This document shows positions 39,501 to 51,500 of a stretch of DNA of 64,000 bases, piece after piece. A program made the position numbers and the translations under genes. Position 1 is the first letter of the stretch. The number at the start of each line of letters is the position of its first letter. Source of the DNA: Heligmosomoides polygyrus polygyrus (taxonomy: Eukaryota > Nematoda > Chromadorea > Rhabditida > Heligmosomidae); the NCBI GenBank assembly GCA_947396885.1, contig OX377203.1, positions 27,593,253 through 27,657,252 of the forward strand. Direction: 5' to 3'. The notes below the pieces were generated by a model. The model was not told the DNA's origin. It worked only from the letters and a program-made list of their open reading frames with translations, and did no database searches.

Positions 39501-42500
39501 CACCCCATTTGTTTTATATCTCTTTGCAGAAGAGGCACACGCAGGATCACAGGTGCCTGGTTTGCAAGAATGAACCACTGGAGGCCCTCCAAGAGCACGC
39601 TGATAATCATATTACTGAGAAGACGGAAACAATAACACCTTCACCTACGCTTATTAGCTGCTCAGCACCGGGACTACTTTACAATGTCCGTTTACTCTTC
39701 CTTTGTTTTCTAGAATTTCTGGAGGAAATCGCAATTATTCCAGACACAGGAAGCTCGTCTCTGCGGCCGTCTTTCCAGGAAGCGTAAAATGAAGGTCCAG
39801 TTCAGGCGGCGAGGTAGTTATTTTCTTTCAATGGCAAAGACCCTCTTCTAGATATTCGGTCGCTTTCGTTGTCAACGCCATTGCCTCGGTTAGTGTAGCG
39901 GAGCTTCTTTTTTGCAGCACCGTCAGAAATGGCCGAAGAAGTTGCAGCTACTGCGAGTCCACTGATGTCTGCGCAAGAGGAGGCATCCGATGATGAAGAA
40001 CCTTCGCAGCTTAGTATATGGGAAGGGTATGGACGTTATCCTTCTACAATCTCTTCTTTCTACAAGTTTTCGCCAGTACAGAAACGCTCTCAATACAAAG
40101 TGAGGCCAGTCCGATGGGGCTGCTATAGAAGCTGTAAGCTGTCACAAAGATGGTTAGTTACGAATAACGCTTTAGCGCCGGGAACCATCTTTCCCCAGTA
40201 TCCGGACTGCTACTACACCATTAAACCAGATGCACTGTTCGACTGCATGATACCCAAGTTGCAGCCTCCTATCAGCGCTTACCTCTGGCACTGGACCACT
40301 GTTTGGGAGATAACAAAGGAACAATTTAGCCTTGTTAATGTTCTACTGTTAATTACTGGTTTTCATTCGTTGTCGCCGAAGCGCCCTGAGGCCTCAATCG
40401 AGGCTTTTGTTCGTGTCCCCACAGGGCAGCTAAGCCTTCCATTACGTTGGGACCCATCAGTCGACATCAGAGTTACTTGGAAGGGAAAAATATTAACTTT
40501 TCCCTCTGAGAGCCGCCACAAGTCATTGTTTTTGTTAAATACACATTCAGATTGCGCCACCAACGTACCATAGAAGCGTAATGCATCCCAAATATAGGTG
40601 GACAAACGCCGACATTAATCGTTTATTTTTAGCCTGTACAACACTGTGGGCGAAGTAGTTCCCGATTTTTAACTGCTATGGCTCATTTTCTCCTCCGGTA
40701 TTTTACGGCGAAAACTACGTATTTCTACTCCAAGAACAACAACGTAGGGGCGCGAGTAGAGCAGTTGGAGGAAACGGCTGTCGCGTGCACCCGATACCAG
40801 ATTCTTCTTTCGGATTTCCCGTCCAGGCCATCCAAACCTTCTATCCTTTCGGGTTCGGTGAATTGGTATCAGAATTGTCTGGGAAGGATAAAGAGCTACT
40901 TATTCATCGGTGGCCACCGCAATTCATTGCATGACCGAATACGCATTCAATCGCCTCCATTACATCCCGTAGAAGTAGATGCGTGGAGGATCCCAAAAGT
41001 GGTTGAGAAACGCTGTGCTTTATTTTTATCCTTATCATTATGCCTTTTTGACGCTAGAGATGAGCACAGGTGGAAATCCTAGTCACCTGCTGGCGGAATG
41101 CTTAAGAAAGCTCTTACGTGTATGTTAATCATTCCAAGTCGTACGAGCTAGCAGGATCCTGAAGATGATTCTGCGTGGTGGATCGGAACCTCCCCATTGC
41201 GAAGCTCTTAAAGTATCGCGAGAGTACTAGCTGTCGGTGTGTTTTGCGTTCATATTCCTCAGGGAGCAGGCAATAGAACCTATCGGGGCCGAAGCGACCA
41301 TCACGCCATGGTCATTCAGTTTGCTCCTACTCTCTACATCAGAGTTCTTCAAAAGCTGTGCACGATCTCAGAATTCTACAACGACGTCGTCAATGTAAAG
41401 AGGGTTCCAGCATGGGATTACTGCTTCCCGAGGTTTTCAGCAAGAGCCTTGAAGAAGAGTGGATGCTGGCCGACCCTAACCGTGTGCGTGGAAGGATGAA
41501 ATATACTGCTGAATCTTACGAAAACGGACGAGTTTCTGATGTCCCAGTTACGCTCAAAGGAGCGAATATGCTCATTACTCCAGCTACGTGTACCTAAGTG
41601 GGAGAAACATGTGCAGTGAACTGGTTCTGGAACTGAGCAGGAGGAAGTCAATGGCTCGGGAAGCTTTTAAGCTGCGGTTGAAAATGAAGGGGGTTGATCC
41701 GTGCTATTCTGTTCGACTTCACCTTTCTCTTGTGATCCACGTCGTACAACGAGGAATCGAGGGGACAGTTCTCAGAGTGGCAGCATTAACGGAAGTGAGT
41801 GAGGGCCTTAGGCGTCCAGAACATTGTCGACGTTCGAGGTTAGGAAAAGGCACCTTGTCCGAGTCGTTGAGAACTAAATGGGCCTGTGTCATATAATGTG
41901 CTCCACTGACAGTCGCTGCACGAGAGCCGTAACCGACTGGAGCCGTCTTCCTCGACAGAGACAGAGGAGGATCCATTGGACCACTTTGGCAGAAGACAAG
42001 GAGACATGGAGACGTTGCTTGTCCTTCGAATTTTAAGTAGAAATGCAATGTAATGGTTGCGCTCCGATACTTTAACTGCTACATTTTGCGAGGTGAGGGA
42101 AGAATAGCGGAATGTCAGGCAGTAGATGAATCATGCTTATTAACATACACCCTGAACGACCAATTGTCTGCATTTGATTCTTCAGAAGTTTTACCACGAC
42201 TAGTTCTAATGAGCTGAGGTTGCTCCAACCTATTTGAGCTTACTTTCCTCATATACTTCTATACTTCTATATGCCGATGTTCAACGGCGCAGTGGTGATG
42301 GCAATGGCTTCGTCTACTCCTATTTTCAACCAGTCGAAGTGAGAAAGGGAATGGTGAAAAACCGTGCTTATGTCTAGAAGTCGTATTTTTGTTTTATATG
42401 ACCAGCTGTATGATATCTCGCTAACGAAATAGTTGATTTTGTATTCTTGAGGGCATCCTTCAAACGTGTTAGACTCTTCTCGTTTATTGAGACGAAAGTA

Positions 42501-45500
42501 AAAAAATGCGCATTTATTTATTTATTTATTTGCACATAAATGCGCACACAATTCTAGAATACAAGAAATCCATGGACACAATGTGATTAGTAACACAACA
42601 TGGTAAAAAAAGAGAAACCTCAACAAACCAAAGCTGAACAGCGTTACGTGCTAATTGGAGGAAAGGGAAAGAACTACTGGAAAGAGAAAAACAAGGAGAA
42701 GCGAAATATTTTGTCACAAGGCAAAGAAAAAATAGGGGAGTGAGGGGTTGATTTGTGGAGCTATTGATGGAGAAGAGCAGTGGCCCGCCAAACACTGCAA
42801 GTCGTAATCGAAGACGGCTCCGGATACCAACTTAGTAGGTCCGTCAACTCCATCGCTCCATCAACACCTGCGTAACGTGTGGTGTAGGAAGAGGGAAGAA
42901 AGCGAGATATCCTAGAGTTAGATAGGAGAGCAAGCAGAAACTGCCATTGAAGAAAAAGATAAAAGCAGCAAAGGTGGGCAGGAAAGAAAAGGGAAAAACG
43001 GAAAATTTTGAGTACAAAAATAGAAACAAATAGAAATATGAATTAGAAACAAACACGTGAGAAAACAAATACACCAAAGCAACATGTTTACTTGTGTAAA
43101 GCTAAGGCATGATAGAGCTATGAATTAGAGGCTAAGGAGAAGGAAGGACCGCAATGTTGCCCTTAGGTGATATCAGTGAGGTGTAATGTTGAAATTAGGT
43201 CTACTTTCCTCAACCTTTTTCGAAAAACATTAGTATTTGGTAACTCTAAAAAGCCTGGAGGTAACATTTGTAACCAACGAGCACCTCGGTAAAAAAGAGA
43301 GTTAAACACTTTTTCACGATTTTTTCTTTTAATAGTGGGATAATGGAAGCGGTAGCTATTACGATGACCTAATGTAGGCAAAAAGATCCAATACTTACAG
43401 GGTCTAAGTCGAGACTCTCCTTTAAGGACCTTGAAGCAAAAAACTAAATCGTTGAATACGCGTCTGTAAAGAAGACTTCTAAGGTTAAAAAGTTTAAGTC
43501 TCTCTTGATAATTTGGGATCGTCCTCATATCACCCGAACTTGATACACATCTGCAAAATAGAATTCTAGTGAAAGACTTCTGAACCTTTTCAATTTTGAT
43601 CTGAAGCCTTTTTAAAGAAGGACTCCAAACCTGCGAACAGTATTCCAATATAGGGATTACATAAGTCTTATATAAACTAATCAGTACGGAGCTGTCATTG
43701 CATTTTATGTTTCTACAAATCAAATGCATAATAGAGAATGCTTTTTGCACTATATTATTGATATGCCTCTCAAACTTCAATTCGTGGTCAGTGAAAATGC
43801 CAAGATCGCGGACACCAGACACAGAAAGCAGCTCGTAGTCGTTGACTTTGTAACCCAATGGAGGGGCATTGCCAATGTGGAAAACTGTTGTTTTAGACAG
43901 ATTGACCGGAATTTGCCAAGCATCAGCCCATTCCAGCATATTGTCAATGGACTGAGTTAATGCTTGGTGCACAGATGTTTTGTTATCACCGTTGTATACA
44001 CCATAAATCTTTATGTCGTCAGCATACATCTTCACCTTAACATAAGAGTTTGTGGCTAGCCTCGAGGGCAGGTCAGAAGTGTAAGCAAGAAAAAGTGTAG
44101 GCGACAGTACCCCTCCCTGTGGCACTCCACTTTTGCAATCATAGCATTTTGAAAATGAGCTACCAACTTTAACGCGCATATGCCTTCCACTTAAATAAGA
44201 ACGTATCCACTTTAGAAGGAACAAATGAACTCCATTTTGGTACAGTTTGCTCAAAAGTTTTTGATGATTGACCTTGTCAAAAGCTTTGGACAAATCGAAG
44301 TAAATTACATCAACGGAATCTCCATTGTTCAGTGCAAGGTTCCAATCAAATAAGCAGTCAGAAAGCTGAGTGGCGGTGGAAGCGCCTGACATGAAGCCAT
44401 GCTGTTCGTACGGAATCGAATTACTTCTAGATAGACAGGCCAGCAACTTATCTCTGACAATACTTTCCATCACTTTTATTGGGGTCGGAATAATACTTAT
44501 CGGCCGAAAGGAAGAAAGCAACTCTGGTCTAGGAGTTTTTGGAATAGCAGTAATGATTGACTCTTTCCAAATTTCAGGAACTTCACTGTAAGTCAAGGAA
44601 ACATTGAAAATTATGGCTAAAGGCTTACAAAGAGACTGAGCACACTTTTTGTACACTATTTGTGGGATTCCGTCAAAAGGTACTGACGTGGAAGCCTTCA
44701 GTCGCTTCATTATTTTTAGTACTTCCGTGACCTGTATCACAAATTCACCGGTATGATATTCTGGACAATCGGAAGTATTTCTTTGAAGGAATACCTCGTT
44801 AAGCTCAGTACTATCAGGGCTCTCCACGTCAGTAAAAACTGACGCAAAAAACCCTGCTAGTACTTCAGCTTTTTGACTATCATTAATATAAACGGTACCG
44901 TCGTCATCCTTTAGAACAGGTAGATCCGCATGAGCTTTGAGCTTAGACCGCATTATAGAGAACAATGCTTTCTTATTACGTGTTTTCGATGCCTGCTTTT
45001 CCTTGTAAGCTAAAAATCTCTTCAAGTGGTGGTCCAACTCTTCACATACTTTTTTATACTGTGGGTGGAAGAGTGGGTTCGACAGCGAGTTGAAAAGACG
45101 CAATTTTTGCGACATAAGGTTCAAAATGTGTTTAGGATAATGTTGAGCTGGAATTTTCATGGTATCAAAGGGCACATGAATTGATAACCCGGAATAGACA
45201 ACGCGACAGAATTTTTTATACAAGTCATCAGTATTTTGGTAACCTTGGAAAACCTTCCACCAATCTATGCAGCTGAAGTATTGCTCTAAACCAACGTAAT
45301 TCGCCTTGTTGAAATTTGGAAGTGGAAATTCACGTTGACTACCTGACGGCATTTGGATCTCGAAGCAGACTACGTTGTGATCAGCTGACGCAAATGGCGG
45401 GAGAATCGAAATGTTTTTCAGGATGGGTGCTGAGGTGAGAACTATGTCAAGAATTGAACCACAACGAGTAGGCTTCGTAACATTTTGCGTTAAATTACAG

Positions 45501-48500
45501 CACTCGAAAAATTCCTTAAATTTAACTAGATGTTGGCTGTTAGGCCTTTCAAAGTGAAACCAATCAATATTGAAGTCTCCAAGTACTATTAACGGATTAC
45601 TTGAGAGAAACAGCTGAAGCATTGAATCAATGAGAGAGTCATCTTCATCAGCATTTGAGTTTGGTGGACGATATACTAGAATTATTCTAAATGCGGATCG
45701 GTATGTTGCGTCAAATGCTTCAAAGCAAGTAATGTCGGACTTAAGGCAAGTAGGTGAGCTAACAGCAGCCAAACTTATCGAGTTTTTTGCTAAACAGCAA
45801 ACACCTCCACCTTTTTTGTCTAAGCGGTCTTTTCTGAAGACTTTGTAAGGAAAATTTGCAAGAAGTTCGGAGTCAGATATCTTATCTGAAAGCCAGGTTT
45901 CAGTAATGAACAATAAATCAGGGCTAAAAGCACTTAAAAAAAGGTGCAGCTGATGAATTTTGTTCACAAGACTGCGAGAGTTGAATAAAACGCATTTGAT
46001 CGCTTTGGGTTGCACACCGTGTCCATTCAGACGTTTCCCGAAGGCTTATGTTTAGGCAGTTCCTCGGTTCGTCTCAACTCGCCACGGTACACAACCCAAA
46101 CACGACTGTTTAGCTGTTTGTTGCGCTCCCTACATTCTTGCCTCAGTTCGTATTCTCACTGCCGCTCCTCAGAGGTCATGCTGCGGCGTATACGAACTTT
46201 GGAGAAGGTGGCAGTGTTTCGAAGTCTCCATGAGTTGGAAAGAGCGATTGCCCAATGGGACTTCGATGGCATCACCACCTTCACCTTACGGACGCGTCCG
46301 CGTTCGTATCTGCCCATGCGGTAGACCTCTAATGGGCGGCACTCAAGATTGAGCACATCAAAAATTTCACTCACCTTTTCTTCAAGGTCGCGCTGCTTCA
46401 CAGAAGGGGTGAGCTCATCAGCAGGTTCCGGTAGCCACTCTATAATGATGCTCCTCTCTCTTTTCTCCGTCTGAATATGTTCCGACATTTCCTGCGGCAG
46501 CTTCGATATTAATGCAAACATCATCTGCTCTATAACAGGATCCTTATTCTTTTTAAGAATAGCGTTGATGATCTCGCTAACAGAAAACTTGCAATAATCT
46601 TCCGAGGCGGAAGAGTTCCCGCTAGAATTAACATGATCGTGACCCTTGCTACCAACTTTACCAGCGGGTTCCGAAGTTTTCTTTGAGATCTTTGCCCTCT
46701 GCGACATGGTGATCCAGCAGAAATAATCGATTTGACGCAGCGAAACGAACGTTGACGAGGAATATCGGGTCGAATAAAATGCTTTAAACGCGGAAGAAAA
46801 CTTCTAAAAAGAAAACAAGCAGCTAAATAATGTTTTGCAATCAAGAGCTTATGAAAAAAACAACAGGAACGGTAATAATAGACAAAAAGGAACTTTACTG
46901 AGACTGCTGCGAAAACTCAGCCGCTCACGGCCACGGAATGTGGAGGAATCATTTGGATAGCCTACACGAAATACTTGAGAAGCAGAATACGTTGCTCATC
47001 CCAAAAAGATCTTGACTAATCCCGCTCTTTACCATCATCCTTTACCCTTCCTTGTTTCAGAGAAGAGGTGCTGCAGAGTGAAACCAGTAGGGATGGAAGC
47101 TCTCCGCCACTGATTGAGAAGCAGCGTCAAGCACTTGCCGATTTGATGGACGACTTTGCCCCACCGCCTTCAGTTATGATCATCGAAAACGGTAAGTGGA
47201 GGTGTGACTAGCCCTTAAATATAGGAGGGTTGTTCCGCCAATTTTCGGATTAACATTCCCTATTCTAGGAGCTGCTGAAGTACGGGAAGAAAGGGAGGAT
47301 ACACCAAGCGCTGTGCCGAAGAGTGCCGTTGCTGACGACAGCGATGATGAGATCCTCATTGTGGATACATCAAAAGAGGTGCTTCTAGGCGAGGCTCATT
47401 AATTGCTGAAGATTTGGTTATCAGGCGAGAATTCGCTTCAGAGAGGTCAGGCAGTATCCGGTGCGTCGCCGCCTCAGAGTACAGCTCCTATCGTGCACAA
47501 CATCAATGAAGGGGATGATGAATGTATGATGCTGGAAGTCGTTGAGTTGTGAGTGTTTTCGGCATTTTTGCGTACTACCTTCTACACGAGAAAAATAGAA
47601 GCCATATTCCAGACCAACTGGAGCCACTTCTCACGCAGTTGCAGCGCCACGTGAGAAGAAGTTCAAATGTTCCATGTGCAGCGAGATGTTCATTCGCAAA
47701 AAGACGCGTGACCATCACGAGCAGACCTCTCATCGAAACGACATCATATCGGACACTTGTGAGGAGGTATGAGTTCAGTCAAAGCTTGTTCTATTTATTT
47801 ATTTGAGAAACATTTTGTGCCCACCAAAACCAGAAACGGCCGTTGATTTGCAACAAATGCAATTGAGAGAAGAGTTGGATAATTGCTAAAGAAAACAACA
47901 GAAAAGGACTTTGACGCATTTGACTTCAAAATAGATATGAGCGCGCCATTTAAGGGCGAACTTTTGTGCGGTGAACAATTCGTAGTTTCCCTTCAAAAAG
48001 TATTGGATGACGCTAGGGGAACTTCCAACAAACACCAGACGGCGTGGAGAATCTCAAAGCTGGAGTTTCGGTTGTTATGTGCTCTCTAAAGCTCAAAATA
48101 TAAGGTGGACTATTAACGCTGGAAAATTGGTTTCTATAAGTGAGGAAAAGCAGCGCAGTAGTTGTGAACGTATCACCAAATGAGCTTAAGTCGGTCGTTG
48201 CTAAGAAATCATATCTAGTCACCGCATAGGAAATGCAACGTTGAAGTGTCAACCTTGAAGTGGACGCTTTCAAATCTACGTATATCGAACACATTTCAAA
48301 CCAAGGTAAACGTCATTCAAATTGTGCAGGACGCGTTTCAAGGGACTAGAAATAAGCATCAGAGTAAGAAATTTTTTCTTAAAAACCTAGTTGCACGGGA
48401 TGCTTTAAATTTTTTACACTTTTGGAACAAAATTCGCGTCGATACATTGGGTTGCTTTTAAATCAAGGGCTCAGTGAAAACATCACCAAAACGCGCACAT

Positions 48501-51500
48501 TTTCTTCTCTCTCTCTCCCTCTGCCCAACTCTACTTAAAAATGAATTGGCTGTTTTGATAAAATAAAACTCACGATGTGCAGGATGAGTGCATGGCGCAA
48601 TGGCTTTATGTGACACACCGGAGCATTTTAATTATTTTCTTTAAAATAAACCTTCGATCACTCTAACTACTGAAGAAATAGAAGTTTTATCAACATTCCG
48701 AAAGTTATACTTCACTTGACATTTATAGTAGTAAATATTATCATGTGTGTTTGAACTTTTGGGACAAATTTTTAAAGCATTTTTTACCTTCTTACGTTGT
48801 TTCTCATTTGAATACGAACTGCTAGTTTACGGTGAAAATGGAGTGTATCAATAGCGAATAGTAATCTGATTGTGGCCCTTCATTGATTGACCTAATCTCA
48901 CCGTTCTGATTTCAGGTTTACGGCGTTCCGCTGCATACTGACAATGTGATGTACCTTTGCCAGCAGTGTGTTGTGGCGTTTGAAGATCCTCAGAAAGCGC
49001 GGAAGCATCTCGCGCAGCACATGGTCAAAGCTCCTGCATAGTAGGTTGCTGCGATGCGATCCTTCTTCGTTTCTCTTCTCAATGGTTGCGCTTTCAGCCC
49101 TTGCGAAAGGTGCAGCGGCATCTGTTTGTCGGAAGCTAACCTCCGAGAACACCTCAAGAAGCACGAAGATTTAAAATTATCGTACCGATGCCTGAAGTGC
49201 AGTCCAAACAAGATCTTTCAAACCGTAATTTTTACTATTTCGTATTAAACAAATTGTGTAAATCATGTTGTTACAGCTTACGTACCTATTTTTTCAGGAA
49301 TACGCCGTATATTACCACCTGCACACAGTCCATTCTACCGCATTAATCGCCTTCTGCAAAAACTGTCTTGTGGCGTCAGTAAATATGGATCGCGTTTATG
49401 GTCACGTCGTTTTTCGCGAATGCTCGGGCAGTCGATCTGAAAATCCCCGCCTGGGATTGGTACGGCCAAAACTTTAAACGTCTCGGCTAGATTTTATGAT
49501 TGCAGTGAGCATCTGTGTCAGGAAGTATGAGAAAACTTTCAATTCTGAGTGGGAGCTCTAATTTCATTTGAGAAGCATATCCGGAGGCGTTTGCGTTCAG
49601 CATTTTCAGGCGAATTGCTTGATTTTGGCACACGAAACGGGATAATGTAATTAGTATAATTCTTCTGTTCATCATGTGTTCAGAGAATTCAGAAATACAC
49701 AAAATGCGTCTTAAATTCCCAGTTTTTCATCTGCGTAACACACTCCTTCGTTTTCAGATTACACTGCAACGTTCTCTTGGCTTCGCCGTTGCATCGGAGG
49801 TATATTACCAGCCAGCTGACGAAGAGCAGTATAGGAAGGCGGTGGCATCGGTAAGTGACGTTACGAAGGTTTCTTTCCAAGAGGAACGTGAGCGAGCATG
49901 GAGGACTTCGAATTTGTTGATTCCACTGAACTGTGCTATCCTCCTCACTGTGTGTAAAACGATTGCGAGAGAAGTCCCCGAGTCGCTCCGCTCCCCTTTC
50001 GGTGCGAGAAAATGCCCGCAAGTGGGGGAGAATATGGCTGCGACCACTGGACGATTGTCGATAGCACGCTCACCGTCGTACAACAAAAGGCCTAGTAGTC
50101 ACATAGAAAAGGATATGGGTTTTTCTCATGATGTGGAGATCAATCAGAGTTTATAGGCCGGTTTGTGAGTGTTGCAGCCTTTAGAGCGGTCATTTGTTAC
50201 AGCCGCAGAAGAAAGTACCTTAAGTATATTCACCTGGTTGACGGAATCGAGCGAAAGTTTAGACCGTCGCTTACTTTGAGTGATACTGTATAGCTTCAGC
50301 CCCGCTTTCTGTATTCTTAAAGACCTTCACATTTATTTGCTTTGCTCGCATTGGCTAAGCACTTCTATTCAGGGAGTGACAGTCCAACCGTCTCTCTGTA
50401 GTCATCGGTCGTTTATCACATTTGGAGATTCTTTCACAACGTGCCCGGAGGACCCCGTCAGATGTTGTGGTCTCGTGAGTTTACTTTAATCGAGATATTG
50501 CATTTTTATTCGTTTTCTCTTATAAACATTAAGAAGGTATCGGTTTTGTAAAGTGACTTTCGCTGCCTCGGCGTATACCATCTTCACGTCAATGGACACT
50601 TTAAACAAATTTGGCCACTTTTCAAATCAAATTCGACACTAAGCAAGCTTGACGCTCTTGAAGCCAAACTGATACAGCGTCCAAATTAAAACGAGCGTCT
50701 TTCAAGTTAAACTAGAGACATCGAGAAAGTTAGAATAATTTTTTGACCGAGGAAGATTTGGTATAACTTTTTTAACCTTTTTAGTTCGCCTAGCCAAATA
50801 AATGAACTTACTGCTTCAATTTTTGCAAAATTACTGTTTTCTTGGAGAGCAATGGCGTAAGTCTTCTTTGAAAATGCAAAAAACAGCAATTCTTAGCGTA
50901 CTAAAAGAAGAGATTGCACCATGCAGTCGTCTAAGTCTCATTGCAGTTTTCTTCCGATTAATGTTTTAAATGCTGCTTGAAATATCGAAGTGAATATATT
51001 ATATACGTGTTTTCTGTATTTTTTCCTTTGACAAGTGTATAATTCCGCGGCATCAGAATTTCTGTTATCGGCCAAACAAAATGCGCGACGTTCTGGCGCA
51101 ATCTAATCTGTTAACACTAAAAAATGCTGTCTTCCCGCACTCTAAAGTAAGCTTTTACACCACTGTTTTACCTTAAAAATAAGCAATTTGATAAATATCA
51201 ATCAATGTATTCACATTACGGCATGTGAACTAAAAGTATCAAGGAGGCCATGCTACATTTTCTTTGACCAAGAAATCATTCTAACCTTTTCGAAGAGTCT
51301 TCAGTTTATTCCGAAATGCACTCGATTTGATTTGGAAGATGTTCAGTTTGGTTTCAATATCGTCAGGCTTTGTTTAGAAGAATGCAAATTGAAGTGTCGA
51401 ATTTGACGTGAAAATTGCATATATTATTGCAACGTAGTGAACTATTGTGGTTTGATTTATTGCTCTAGACACCAGAAAGCATTTCTTCGTCTTTTCTTCT

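Larger units (their letters stand above)
42507..46840 (-). mobile_element. CR1-like (jockey superfamily) LINE, apparently full length
   Basis: Carries ORF1 and an intact ORF2 on the minus strand in the 7 kb intron 27, antisense to the host gene, with a 3' end marked by a TTTA microsatellite (42509-42533). Ends are approximate; no target duplication was found by eye. Confidence 0.8.

Noticed and set aside
40678..41082. 134-codon plus frame
   Set aside because: Read through a SINE copy.
46010..46324. 104-codon plus frame
   Set aside because: Complement of the LINE ORF1/ORF2 junction.
49851..50156. Continuation of the exon 35 frame
   Set aside because: A strong GTAAGT donor at 49851 and a phase-0 join to exon 36 make this intronic.
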